NCBI RefSeq assembly: GCF_900104085.1 | Contig: NZ_FNLD01000001.1 | Coordinates: 1,284,331 to 1,348,330, forward strand | DNA: 64,000 bases | Direction of reading: 5' to 3' | Source: Pseudoxanthomonas sp. CF125 | GTDB lineage: Bacteria > Pseudomonadota > Gammaproteobacteria > Xanthomonadales > Xanthomonadaceae | Part shown: positions 16,909 to 26,141 of the stretch, piece by piece | How positions within the stretch are numbered: the first letter of the stretch is position 1 | Layout: every line of letters starts with the position of its first letter | Position numbers and translations under genes: made by a program | Notes under the pieces: generated by a model | Told to the model about the DNA's origin: nothing | Database searches by the model: none | Seen by the model: only the letters and a program-made list of their open reading frames with translations

Positions 16909-17652
16909 CTATCGGCGCTGACGCACCGCTTCGAACAAGGTCACACCTGCGGCAACCGAGACATTGAGGCTTTCGATATCGCCCGGCATCGGGATCTTCA
17001 CCAGCCCGTCGCAATGTTCGCGGGTGAGCCTGCGCATGCCGTCGCCCTCGCCGCCCAGCACCAGCGCCACGTTGCCACGCAAGTCGATGTCGTAGAGCGA
17101 GGCTTCGGCTTCGCCGGCCAATCCGTAAATCCACACTCCCAGTTGCTGCAGATCGCGCAGGCAGCGTGCCAGGTTGGTCACCGGGAAAACAGGCAATCGA
17201 TCCGCTGCGCCGGCCGAAGTCTTGCGCACCGTCGCATTCACCGGCGCTGATTTGTCTTTGGGGATCACTACTGCGGTAGCACCGGCGGCGGCCGCGCTGC
17301 GCAGGCATGCGCCCAGATTGTGTGGATCCTGCACGCCATCCAGCACCAGCACCAGCGCTTTGCCTTCCGCCGCTTCGATCAGTCCCGCCAGCTCGCCCTC
17401 GTCCCAGGTCTTGGCGGCCGCATAGCGTGCGACCGCACCCTGGTGGCGCACCGAGCCGCCCACGCCGTCCAGCGCCTGCTGGGTGACGCGGCGCACTTCG
17501 ATGCCCTTGCGGCGCGCGTTCTCTTCGATCTCGGTGATGCGCGGGTTCTTGCTGCCGGCTTCCAGCAGTATTTCCCGCACGTTGTCGGCATCGTTCTCGA
17601 TGGCCGAAGCCACCGCGTTGATGCCGGCGATCCATTGGTTCTGTTTGCTCAT
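16909..17652 (-). CDS. rlmB: 23S rRNA (guanosine-2'-O-)-methyltransferase RlmB
   Basis: 247-residue SPOUT methyltransferase acting on G2251 of 23S rRNA with SAM. An N-terminal substrate-binding domain is followed by motif 1 DGVQDPHNLGACLRSAAAAG (105-124), motif 2 LVLGGEGDGMRRL and motif 3 IPMPGDIESLNVSVAAGV, which form the trefoil knot. It lies downstream of rnr on the same strand, the usual rnr-rlmB order, separated here by a family-E repeat. Confidence 0.96.
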   Translation of the reverse strand: MSKQNQWIAGINAVASAIENDADNVREILLEAGSKNPRITEIEENARRKGIEVRRVTQQALDGVGGSVRHQGAVARYAAAKTWDEGELAGLIEAAEGKALVLVLDGVQDPHNLGACLRSAAAAGATAVVIPKDKSAPVNATVRKTSAGAADRLPVFPVTNLARCLRDLQQLGVWIYGLAGEAEASLYDIDLRGNVALVLGGEGDGMRRLTREHCDGLVKIPMPGDIESLNVSVAAGVTLFEAVRQRR

Positions 17653-17677
17653 CTAAGACTCGTCAATGCTGGCTTTT

Positions 17678-17809
17678 AAGCCCCTTTCCCACCGGGAGAG
17701 GGGTTGGGGTGAGGGTACGGCGAAGTCCATGTAGTACAAACATGCGGACTTCGCCGTACCCTCAACCCCATATCAAGTATGGGGCAGGCTCTTCTCCCGG
17801 CGGGAGAAA
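17678..17809. repeat. Palindromic repeat, family E, between rnr and rlmB
   Basis: The outer ends are AAGCCCC..CCGGGAGAGGGG and CTTCTCCCGGCGGGAGAAAG. Inner arms GGGTACGGCGAAGTCC and GGACTTCGCCGTACCC pair perfectly. Related copies are at 26010-26134 and 28066-28290. Confidence 0.85.
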
Positions 17810-17818
17810 GAAGCAACG

Positions 17819-20293
17819 TCAGTACTTCTGTTTCTTCTGCTTCGCCGGCTGCCCGCGCGGCGGCAAACCCTGTACCTGCTTCTCCTCGGCCAGCTTGAAG
17901 TCGATCTTGCGCTCTTCCAGGCTGGCCTTCATCACCACGATGCGGACCTGGTCGCCCAGGCGGAACACCATGCCGCGGCGTTCGCCGCTGAGGGTTTTGC
18001 GGATCGGATCGAAGTGGTAATAGTCGTGCGGCAGCTGGGTCACGTGGACCAGACCGTTGACCTTGGATTCATTCAACTCCACGAACAGGCCGAAGCTGGT
18101 CACCCCGCTGATCACGCCGTCGAACTGCCCACCCACGTGCTGCTCCATCCACGCGGCGCGGTAGCGTTCATCGACCTCGCGTTCGGCCTCGTCGGCGCGG
18201 CGCGCGCGTTCGGAGCATTGCAGCGACAGCGCCGCCATCTGGTGCTGCGAATACAGGAACTTCTCCGGCTTGCCGCCGCTCAGCGCGTACTTGATCGCGC
18301 GATGCACCAGCAGATCGGGATAGCGACGGATCGGCGAAGTGAAGTGAGCATACGCCGCCAGCGCCAGGCCGAAATGGCCCGCGTTGTCGGGCGTGTACAC
18401 CGCCAGGCTCTGGCTGCGTAGCACCACCGATTCCAGCAGCGCCACGTCCGGGCGTTCGCGGATCTTTTTCAGCAGCTGGGTGAAATCGCGCGGCTGCACC
18501 TTGGCCCACGGCGGCAGGCTCAGCTTGAATTCCTTCAGGAATTCCAGCAGGTCGGCGTACTTGGATTCCGGCGGCCGGTCGTGCACGCGGTACGGCGCGG
18601 GAATATGGGCGGCCAACAGATACTTCGCCGCTTCGACGTTGGCGGCGATCATGCACTCCTCGATCAGCTTGTGCGCGTCGTTACGCTGCAGCATGCCGGC
18701 CTGGGTGACTTCGCCGCGGTTGTCCAGCACGAAACGCACTTCGGAGGTTTCGAACTCGATGGCGCCGCGCTTCTCGCGCGCCTTGGCCAGCAGCTGGTAA
18801 AGCTCGTACAGGCGTTCGACCTGGGGAAGCTGCGCGCCAATGGACTCGCGCGCCTCTGCGTCGTTCTCGCCGACGGCATTCCACACCTGGTCGTAGGTCA
18901 GGCGCGCGTGCGAGCGCATCACCGCCTCGTAGAACCGGGACTGGGTGACCTCGCCCTCGTTGTTCACCTGCATATCGCAGACGAAGCACATGCGGTCGAC
19001 CTTGGGATTCAGCGAGCAGATGCCGTTGGAAAGCGTCTCCGGCAGCATCGGCACCACGAAGCCGGGGAAGTACACCGAGGTCGCCCGCTTCTGCGCCTCG
19101 TCATCCAGCGGCGTGCCGGGCTGCACGTAGTAGGAGACGTCGGCGATGGCGACCACCAGGCGGTAGCCCTGGCGGTTCTTGATGCGCAACCCCTGGCGAT
19201 TGCTCTCGCAATACACCGCGTCGTCGAAATCCTTGGCATCGGCGCCGTCGATGGTCACCAGCGGCATGTCGCGCAGGTCCACGCGCCCGGCCACCATCTT
19301 CTCTTCCACCACCAGCGGCACGGCTGCGGCCTGATCCAGCACTTCCTGCGGAAACTCGTGCGGGATTTCGTGGCCATGAATGGCCGCTTCCACCACCAGC
19401 GACGGTGTCAGCTTGTCGCCCAGCACCGCGACGATGCGGCCCATCGGCGGACGTCGCGCATCCGGCGTCTGAGTCAGTTCGGCGACGACCAACTGGCCGT
19501 CCACCGCGTCGCCGCGCTGGTCCGGCGGGATCAGCACATTGCGCTGCACGCGCTTGTCGTCGGGAACCAGGTAACTCATGCCCGCTTCCAGAGTGAAACG
19601 GCCGATCAGGCGCGACAGCCGCCGTTCCAGCACTTCCACGATGCTGCCTTCACGGCGGCCGCTGCGGTCGATGCCGGTGACGCAGGCCATGGCCCGGTCG
19701 CCGTGCATGACTTTGCGCATCTCGTTGGGTGGCAGGAACAGGTCGTCGCCGGTGCCTTCGTCCGGCCTGAGGAAGCCGAAACCGTTGGGATTGGCGATCA
19801 CCACGCCCGGAATCAAATCCATCTGCTTGGCCGGAGCGAAGCCGCCACGGCGGTTCTGCAACAACTGACCGTCGCGGACCATGGCACCCAGGCGCTTGCC
19901 CAGCGCGTCGAAGCGGTCCGGCGCGGTGAGTTCGAGCTTGGCGGCCAAGTCCTCGGCCGTTTGCGGGCCCTCGGCAGCGCTGAGCACGCCCAGGATGGCC
20001 TCACGGCTGGCGATGGGGTCCGCATAGCGTTCGGCTTCGCGTGCGGCATGCGGATCGCTGAATTTGCCGCGCTGCGGGGGCGGCGGCTGCCGCGAGATCG
20101 GCGGACGGGCGGGACCGCGCGGACCCTTGCCGCCGCTGCCGCCCGGGCTGGCGGGCAGGTCCGGCATCCACGGCGGCAGCTTGGATCTGGTCGCTTGCTT
20201 GCCGCTGCTGCCGGTCTTTTTCGCGCGCGTATCGGGCTTGCCAGGCTTGCCTGACGCGGGCTTGGACCCGCCTTTCGTTGGCTTCTTCGTCAT
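17819..20293 (-). CDS. rnr: Ribonuclease R
   Basis: 824-residue 3'-5' exoribonuclease that degrades structured RNA. A Lys/Pro/Gly-rich basic N-terminus (about 1-75) precedes a winged-helix segment (ILGVLSAAEGPQTAEDLAAK), cold-shock domains, the RNB catalytic domain with TIDGADAKDFDDAVY, and an S1 domain near the end (FDGVISGVTSFGLFVELNES) with a basic tail (QPAKQKKQKY). I placed the start at the ATG at 20293; a GTG at 20308 is also in frame. tRNA-Leu lies divergently upstream. Confidence 0.96.
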   Translation of the reverse strand: MTKKPTKGGSKPASGKPGKPDTRAKKTGSSGKQATRSKLPPWMPDLPASPGGSGGKGPRGPARPPISRQPPPPQRGKFSDPHAAREAERYADPIASREAILGVLSAAEGPQTAEDLAAKLELTAPDRFDALGKRLGAMVRDGQLLQNRRGGFAPAKQMDLIPGVVIANPNGFGFLRPDEGTGDDLFLPPNEMRKVMHGDRAMACVTGIDRSGRREGSIVEVLERRLSRLIGRFTLEAGMSYLVPDDKRVQRNVLIPPDQRGDAVDGQLVVAELTQTPDARRPPMGRIVAVLGDKLTPSLVVEAAIHGHEIPHEFPQEVLDQAAAVPLVVEEKMVAGRVDLRDMPLVTIDGADAKDFDDAVYCESNRQGLRIKNRQGYRLVVAIADVSYYVQPGTPLDDEAQKRATSVYFPGFVVPMLPETLSNGICSLNPKVDRMCFVCDMQVNNEGEVTQSRFYEAVMRSHARLTYDQVWNAVGENDAEARESIGAQLPQVERLYELYQLLAKAREKRGAIEFETSEVRFVLDNRGEVTQAGMLQRNDAHKLIEECMIAANVEAAKYLLAAHIPAPYRVHDRPPESKYADLLEFLKEFKLSLPPWAKVQPRDFTQLLKKIRERPDVALLESVVLRSQSLAVYTPDNAGHFGLALAAYAHFTSPIRRYPDLLVHRAIKYALSGGKPEKFLYSQHQMAALSLQCSERARRADEAEREVDERYRAAWMEQHVGGQFDGVISGVTSFGLFVELNESKVNGLVHVTQLPHDYYHFDPIRKTLSGERRGMVFRLGDQVRIVVMKASLEERKIDFKLAEEKQVQGLPPRGQPAKQKKQKY

Positions 20294-20389
20294 GGGCCCA
20301 TGGTACACCCCGCCTGAATCAGGGCCGTGCCCATCGGATCATGCGTTGACAGCGCCCCGCGCAATCCGGAGAATGCGCGCCCTGCACCT

Positions 20390-20476
20390 GCCCAGGTGGC
20401 GGAATTGGTAGACGCACTAGCTTCAGGTGCTAGCGGGGGCAACTTCGTGGAGGTTCGAGTCCTCTTCTGGGCACCA
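20390..20476 (+). tRNA. tRNA-Leu (anticodon CAG)
   Basis: 87 nt including an encoded CCA. Acceptor strand GCCCAGG pairs with TCTGGGC (one G-U), with discriminator A. The D-loop is GGCGGAATTGGTAGACGC. The anticodon stem is CTAGC/GCTAG with loop TTCAGGT; the CAG anticodon is at 20424-20426. A long variable arm typical of class II tRNA-Leu and the T-loop GTTCGAGTC are present. Confidence 0.98.
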
Positions 20477-20486
20477 AGGTAAAAGC

Positions 20487-20512
20487 AAAACCCTCGCGCA
20501 AGCGGGGGTTTT
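20487..20512 (+). terminator. Terminator of tRNA-Leu
   Basis: 11-bp stem AAAACCCTCGC / GCGGGGGTTTT (one wobble) with loop GCAA, followed by a T-rich stretch. It separates the tRNA from parC. Confidence 0.88.
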
Positions 20513-20586
20513 CGCTTTATCAGGCGTGGGATCGCGGTGCGACGGTTAGAATCGAGACCCACGATTCACCGAACGCACACGGAACA

Positions 20587-22833
20587 ATGACAGAGACCAT
20601 CCGCCCCACCTTCCACGGCTTCGAACAGATCCCGCTGCGCGAGTACGCCGAACGCGCCTACCTGGACTATTCGATGTACGTGGTCCTGGACCGCGCCCTG
20701 CCCTTCATCGGCGACGGCCTGAAGCCGGTGCAGCGCCGCATCATCTACGCGATGAGCGAGCTGGGCCTCAACGCCACCGCCAAGCCCAAGAAATCGGCGC
20801 GCACCGTGGGCGATGTGATCGGCAAGTTCCACCCCCATGGCGACAGCGCCTGCTACGAGGCGCTGGTTTTGATGGCGCAGCCGTTCTCGTATCGCTATCC
20901 GCTGATCGAGGGCCAGGGCAACTTCGGCTCGCCCGACGATCCCAAATCGTTCGCGGCCATGCGCTATACCGAATCCAAACTGACCCCCATCGCCGAAGTG
21001 CTGCTGGGCGAGCTGGGCCAGGGTACGGTGGACTGGACGCCCAACTTCGACGGCACCCTGCAGGAACCGACCTGGATGCCGGCACGGCTGCCGCACCTGC
21101 TGTTGAACGGCACCACCGGCATTGCGGTCGGCATGGCCACCGACGTGCCGCCGCACAACCTCAACGAGATCGTCAGCGCCTGCATCCGCCTGCTCGACGA
21201 TCCGCAAGCCACGGTCGCCGATCTGTGCGAACACGTGCGCGGCCCCGACTATCCGACCAGCGCCGAGATCATCACCCCGCTCGCCGACCTGCGCGCGATC
21301 TACGAAACCGGCAACGGCAGCGTGCGCGCCCGCGCCACTTTCCAGAAGGAAGGCGGGCAGAACATCGTCATCAACGCGCTGCCCTACCAGGTCTCGCCGT
21401 CCAAGGTGATCGAACAGATCGCCGCGCAGATGCGCGTCAAGAAACTGCCGTGGCTGGAAGACATCCGCGACGAATCCGACCACCTCAACCCGGTCCGCGT
21501 GGTGCTGATCACCCGTTCCAATCGTGTCGACGCCGAACAGCTGATGGGCCACCTGTTCGCCACTACCGATCTTGAGAAGAGCTACCGGGTCAATCTCAAC
21601 ATCATCGGGCTGGACGGCCGGCCGCAGGTCAAGAACTTGCGCACGCTGCTCGGCGAATGGCTGGAGTTCCGCACCAGCACGGTGACCCGCCGCCTCAACC
21701 ACCGCCTGGAAAAAGTCGAGCGCCGCCTGCACCTGTTGGAAGGCTTGCTAGTCGCCTTCCTCAACCTGGATGAGGTGATCCGCATCATCCGCACCGAGGA
21801 CGAACCCCGCGACGCCCTGATCGCGCGCTTCGAGTTGAGCGAGGAACAGGCCGATTACATTCTCGACACGCGCCTGAAGCAACTGGCGCGCCTGGAGGAA
21901 ATGAAGATCCGCGGCGAACAGGACGAACTGGACGCCGAACGCGACCGGCTGATTTCCACGCTCGCGTCCAAGGCCAAGCTGAAGAAACTGATCAAGGACG
22001 AACTGCTGGCCGATGCGAAGAAGTTCGGCGATGCGCGCCGCTCTCCGCTGATCGCACGCGAAGCGGCCCAGGCGCTGGACGAGACCGAACTGGTCGCCAG
22101 CGAACCGATGACCGTGGTGTTGTCCGAGAAAGGCTGGATCCGCGCGGCCAAGGGACACGACGTGGATGCCGCCGGCATGTCCTACCGCGATGGCGACAAC
22201 CTGCTGGCCGCGGTGCGCGGACGCAGCACGCAGCAAGTAGCGTTCCTGGACTCGGAAGGCCGCAGCTATTCCACCGCCACCCACACGCTGCCTTCTGCGC
22301 GCGGCAACGGCGAGCCGTTGACCGGCCGTTTCTCGCCCGCTTCCGGCGCGTCTTTCGTGGCCTTGGCCACCGGCGACAACGATGCGCGCTTCGTACTGGC
22401 TTCTTCGCACGGGTACGGCTTCGTCACCCGTTTCGAGAACCTCACCGGCCGCCAGAAGGCCGGCAAGGTGATGTTGAATCTGTCCGCCGGCGCCAAGGTG
22501 CTGCAGCCAGCGCACACGGCCGACCCGAAAACCGACCGCATCGTCGCCGTTACCAGCGCCGGGCACCTGCTCGCCTTCGCGCTGGCCGACCTGCCGGAGC
22601 TGGACAAAGGCAAGGGCAACAAGATCATCGAGATACCCAAGGCCAAGCTGGGCACCGAACGCGTGGTGGCGGTTGCGGCGGTATCGCCCGGCAGCACGTT
22701 GCTGGTGAAGAGCGGACAGCGCACGATGTCGCTGTCGTTCAAGGATTTAGATGAATACGTGGGTGCGCGCGCTTCTCGTGGCGGGTTGTTGCCTAGAGGA
22801 TGGCAGAAAGTGGATGGACTCGACGTCCAATAG
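20587..22833 (+). CDS. parC: DNA topoisomerase IV subunit A
   Basis: 748 residues, the length of ParC (GyrA is about 870). With ParE it decatenates daughter chromosomes. The breakage-reunion Tyr is Y127 ([15 protein letters not shown]). The quinolone-determining region is [16 protein letters not shown] with Ser87 and Glu91, the usual quinolone-susceptible residues. The C-terminal half carries the degenerate beta-pinwheel repeats ([20 protein letters not shown] and similar). parE is not in this window. Confidence 0.95.
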   Translation: MTETIRPTFHGFEQIPLREYAERAYLDYSMYVVLDRALPFIGDGLKPVQRRIIYAMSELGLNATAKPKKSARTVGDVIGKFHPHGDSACYEALVLMAQPFSYRYPLIEGQGNFGSPDDPKSFAAMRYTESKLTPIAEVLLGELGQGTVDWTPNFDGTLQEPTWMPARLPHLLLNGTTGIAVGMATDVPPHNLNEIVSACIRLLDDPQATVADLCEHVRGPDYPTSAEIITPLADLRAIYETGNGSVRARATFQKEGGQNIVINALPYQVSPSKVIEQIAAQMRVKKLPWLEDIRDESDHLNPVRVVLITRSNRVDAEQLMGHLFATTDLEKSYRVNLNIIGLDGRPQVKNLRTLLGEWLEFRTSTVTRRLNHRLEKVERRLHLLEGLLVAFLNLDEVIRIIRTEDEPRDALIARFELSEEQADYILDTRLKQLARLEEMKIRGEQDELDAERDRLISTLASKAKLKKLIKDELLADAKKFGDARRSPLIAREAAQALDETELVASEPMTVVLSEKGWIRAAKGHDVDAAGMSYRDGDNLLAAVRGRSTQQVAFLDSEGRSYSTATHTLPSARGNGEPLTGRFSPASGASFVALATGDNDARFVLASSHGYGFVTRFENLTGRQKAGKVMLNLSAGAKVLQPAHTADPKTDRIVAVTSAGHLLAFALADLPELDKGKGNKIIEIPKAKLGTERVVAVAAVSPGSTLLVKSGQRTMSLSFKDLDEYVGARASRGGLLPRGWQKVDGLDVQ

Positions 22834-22899
22834 TCCCGCGCTGCGGCGCGTTCGTCATCCCGGCAGCTACACGTTATGGTGGCGCGGCCGTCGAATAAC

Positions 22900-22997
22900 G
22901 TAGGTCGGGGCTACGCCCCCGACGCGCGCGATATCGGAATCAGCCTACATTGCGTGCGCACCAACAGAGCGATGTCGGGGGCGTAGCCCCGACCTAC
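22900..22997. repeat. REP-like doublet, family B, overlapping the bacterioferritin stop
   Basis: Two copies of GTAGGTCGGGGCTACGCCCC face each other at 22900 and, inverted, ending at 22997. The right copy contains the TAG stop codon of the bacterioferritin gene (22994-22996). Confidence 0.9.
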
Positions 22998-23476
22998 TCG
23001 GGCTTGCCTTCGCCGAGCTTGGTCAACAGATAATTCTCGATACCCAAGCGCTTGATCAGGCCCAATTGCTGCTCCAGCCAGTGCGCATGGTCTTCCTCGG
23101 TGTCCTTGAGCTGCGTCAGCAGCACCGCGCGGCTGACGTAGTCGCCGTGGGTTTCGCACAGGGCGATGCCCTTGGCCAGGCGGGCGCGCACTTCATATTC
23201 CAGGTCCAGGTCCTTGCGCAGCATCTCCTCGACGGTCGCGCCGGGCACGAACGGCGTCGGCGACATGTCCGGATCGCCTTCCAGGAACAGGATGCGGCGC
23301 AGCAGCGCGTCGGCGTGGTCGGTCTCTTCCTGCATCTCGTGGTGGATGCGCTCGTAGAGCACGTGCAGGCCCTGGTCTTCATAGCGGCGCGAATGGATGA
23401 AGTACTGGTCGCGGGCGGAGAGTTCGCCGCGCAGCAGTTGCTTCAGGTATTCGACGACTTCGGGATGGCCTTTCAC
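22994..23476 (-). CDS. bfr: Bacterioferritin-like ferritin without the heme-ligand Met
   Basis: 160-residue iron-storage subunit starting at the GTG at 23476 ([19 protein letters not shown]). All ferroxidase ligands are present: E18, E51, H54, E93, E127 and H130. The residue aligned with E. coli Bfr heme ligand Met52 is Thr52 (EETDHAD instead of DEMKHAD), so this subunit probably cannot bind heme. The longer reading frame to 23536 has no ferritin-like sequence. The TAG stop lies within a family-B repeat. Confidence 0.92.
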   Translation of the reverse strand: MKGHPEVVEYLKQLLRGELSARDQYFIHSRRYEDQGLHVLYERIHHEMQEETDHADALLRRILFLEGDPDMSPTPFVPGATVEEMLRKDLDLEYEVRARLAKGIALCETHGDYVSRAVLLTQLKDTEEDHAHWLEQQLGLIKRLGIENYLLTKLGEGKPE

Positions 23477-23618
23477 GGGCGCGCTCCGGGTGGGGACGGC
23501 GCAGAGTTTGCCGCAACCGGAAAAGCGATGGTTCAATCGGAATCAGTCGCATCCGCAGTCGCCTCCGGCATGGAATAATCGCCCGGCAATCTCCGTTGCC
23601 CTCTTACCGGAACCCACC

Positions 23619-26009
23619 ATGCTCAAGTGGATCAGGCGCCTGGCGCTGCTGTTGTTGTTGCTGGTGGTCGCAGGTGTCGGAACGGGGTGGTGGCTGCTGC
23701 GCGGCAGCCTGCCCAGACTGGACGGCGAGCTGGCCCTGCCGGGCTTGTCCGCACCGGTCACGGTGAGCCGCGATGCCCTGGGCGTGGTGACCATCGACGC
23801 CGCCAACGAAGCCGACATGGCGCGCGCGCTCGGTTACGTGCACGCGCAGGAACGCTATTTCGAGATGGACCTGATGCGCCGCACTTCCGCGGGCGAGCTG
23901 TCGGAACTGTTCGGCCCGATCGCACTGGACCTGGACAAGGAACGCCGCGTACATCGCATGCGTGCGCGGGTGCTGGCAGACCTGGACGGCTTCGCCGGCA
24001 ACAAGCGCGCTCAGTTGCAAGCCTATACCGACGGCGTCAACGCCGGCCTGGACGGTTTGCGCACGCGGCCATGGCCCTACCTGCTGCTGCGCCAGCAGCC
24101 CAGGCGCTGGGAACTGGCCGATTCGGCCCTGACCGCCTATGCGATGTACTTCGACCTGCAGGATTCGCAGAACACGCGCGAGCTGGCGCTATGGCGAATC
24201 AAGAACACCGTACCCCCCGCGCTTTACACGCTGCTGGCCCACGATGGCACCGAATGGGATGCGCCGTTGTTCGGCGCTCCGCGCGGCAATGCGGTACTGC
24301 CCGGGGCCGATGCGGTCGATCTGGCCAAGCTGCCCGTGCCGGCGACCAAGGATCTGGCTCCGTTGGCCGAAAAAGGCACCCCAGGCAGCAACAACTGGGC
24401 CGTGACCGGCACGCTGACCGTCGATGGCCGCGCCATCGTCGCCGACGACATGCACCTTGGCCTGCGCGCGCCCAACATCTGGTTCCGTGCGCGCTTGCGG
24501 TATCCCGATACGCGTGCCCCCGGCGGCAAGGTTGATATTTCCGGATTCACGCTACCTGGATTTCCGGCGGTCGTGGTCGGCAGCAACGGCCATATCGCCT
24601 GGGGTTTCACCAACAGCTACGGCGACTGGGCCGACTGGGCGGAACTGCCCGCGTGCCCGGACCGCGCTTCGGGTTGCCTGAAGCGCACCGATTTCCACGA
24701 AAGCATCAGGGTCGCCGGTGAGGCGCCAGTGGACTTCGTGGTGCGCGAGACCGCATGGGGTCCGATCCTGCACGAGTCCAGGAACGGCACCGCACTGGCA
24801 CTACGCTGGACGCCGCAGCTGCCTGGATCGCTGCGAGTTTCGTTCACCGATCTCGCCGTCGCCCGCGATGTCGCCGGCGCCTTTGCCGTGGCCGATGTTG
24901 CGGGCATCCCGGCGCAGAATTTCACCGTGGCCGATTCCGGCGGCAATATCGGGTGGCGGGTGATCGGCGGATTCCCGAAACGCGATCCCGGCTGTCTGGC
25001 GACGACTCCCGAACAACACCTTGCCATTCCCGGCACGCCTGCTGCTGCCGGTGCCGACGCGCCAGCCACTTGCTCGCCGTGGACGACGGACGCCACCGCC
25101 TCTCCGCGCCTGATTGATCCGCCTTCCAACCGCCTGTGGACCGCCAACAACCGCACCATGGACGACGCGGGCCTCAAGCTCGCCGGCGACGGCGGTTATG
25201 CGTTGGGTGCGCGAGCCAAGCAAATTCGCGACGATCTTTTCGCGCGCGAACGCTTCACCGAAAAAGATCTGCTGGCGATCCAGCTGGACGACCGCGCGGT
25301 ATTCCTGCAGCGCTGGTGGGCCTTGCTGCAGAAAGAGAGCCAGCACGACAAAACGTCGGCGCTGAGCGCACTGGCCAAGGCCGCGGACCACTGGGAAGGA
25401 CGTGCCAGCACCGATTCGGTCAGTTACCGCATCGTCCGTGCCTGGAGGCTGGCCGTGCATGCCCGCATCGCCGATGGCCTGACCGCGCCTGCCCAGGTTG
25501 CGCTCGGCGAAGATTTCATCATGCCCGACCTGCCGCAGTTGGAAGGCGTGGTCTGGCCATTGCTCACCGAACGCCCCGCCAACCTGCTGTCGCGCCGCTT
25601 CGCCAGCTGGGAAGCGTTACTGGAAGACGCCGCACGCCAGGTCCGCGACGATCTGTCCGCACAGGGCGCGCTGGAACAACGCACCTGGGGAGAACGCAAC
25701 ACGGCGAAGATCTGCCATCCGCTGGCCAATGCCCTGCCCGCACCGCTCAAGCCCGCGTTGTGCATGCCCGCCGATCAACTGCACGGCGACGGCGCCATGC
25801 CGCGCGTGCAAGGCCCTTCGTTCGGTGCCAGCGAGCGTATGGTGGTCTCGCCCGGCCACGAAGCCGACGGCATCATCCACATGCCCGGCGGCCAAAGCGG
25901 CAATCCCTTGTCGCCGTTCTGGGGAGCGGGCCATGAAGACTGGGTGCACGGACGGCCGACGCCGTTTTTGCCGGGGAAAGCGGAGTACACGTTGACGCTG
26001 AAGCCATAA
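23619..26009 (+). CDS. Penicillin acylase / acyl-homoserine-lactone acylase family Ntn hydrolase
   Basis: 796 residues. An N-terminal hydrophobic segment (LALLLLLLVVAGVGTGWWLL) sends it to the periplasm, as a signal or an anchor. The family precursor is cut into alpha and beta chains at Gly-Ser; here GTPGSNNWAVTG gives catalytic S257. The alpha part has GYVHAQERYFEMDLMRR; the beta part has DDMHLGLRAPNIW and FPAVVVGSNGHIAWGFTNS. It could cleave beta-lactams, N-acyl-homoserine lactones or other amides; sequence does not decide which. It is divergent from bfr. The ATG at 23619 was chosen to start at the hydrophobic N-terminus. Confidence 0.88.
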   Translation: MLKWIRRLALLLLLLVVAGVGTGWWLLRGSLPRLDGELALPGLSAPVTVSRDALGVVTIDAANEADMARALGYVHAQERYFEMDLMRRTSAGELSELFGPIALDLDKERRVHRMRARVLADLDGFAGNKRAQLQAYTDGVNAGLDGLRTRPWPYLLLRQQPRRWELADSALTAYAMYFDLQDSQNTRELALWRIKNTVPPALYTLLAHDGTEWDAPLFGAPRGNAVLPGADAVDLAKLPVPATKDLAPLAEKGTPGSNNWAVTGTLTVDGRAIVADDMHLGLRAPNIWFRARLRYPDTRAPGGKVDISGFTLPGFPAVVVGSNGHIAWGFTNSYGDWADWAELPACPDRASGCLKRTDFHESIRVAGEAPVDFVVRETAWGPILHESRNGTALALRWTPQLPGSLRVSFTDLAVARDVAGAFAVADVAGIPAQNFTVADSGGNIGWRVIGGFPKRDPGCLATTPEQHLAIPGTPAAAGADAPATCSPWTTDATASPRLIDPPSNRLWTANNRTMDDAGLKLAGDGGYALGARAKQIRDDLFARERFTEKDLLAIQLDDRAVFLQRWWALLQKESQHDKTSALSALAKAADHWEGRASTDSVSYRIVRAWRLAVHARIADGLTAPAQVALGEDFIMPDLPQLEGVVWPLLTERPANLLSRRFASWEALLEDAARQVRDDLSAQGALEQRTWGERNTAKICHPLANALPAPLKPALCMPADQLHGDGAMPRVQGPSFGASERMVVSPGHEADGIIHMPGGQSGNPLSPFWGAGHEDWVHGRPTPFLPGKAEYTLTLKP

Positions 26010-26134
26010 AAGCCCCTCTCACATCGGGAGAGGGGTTGGGGTGTGGGTATGGCGAAGTCATGAGAGGCGAACTCTCTGGATTTCGCCGTACCCTCATCCG
26101 CCCCTTCGGGCACCTTCTCCCGAGGGGAGAAGGA
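26010..26134. repeat. Palindromic repeat, family E, after the acylase gene
   Basis: Starts directly after the acylase TAA with AAGCCCCTCTCACATCGGGA and ends with CCTTCTCCCGAGGGGAGAAG, 7 nt before the asnB stop. It fills the whole gap between the two convergent genes. Confidence 0.85.
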
Positions 26135-26141
26135 CAGTAGA

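Noticed and set aside
18581..20254. 557-codon plus-strand frame opposite rnr
   Set aside because: Antisense of a certain RNase R gene; composition typical of frame shadow.
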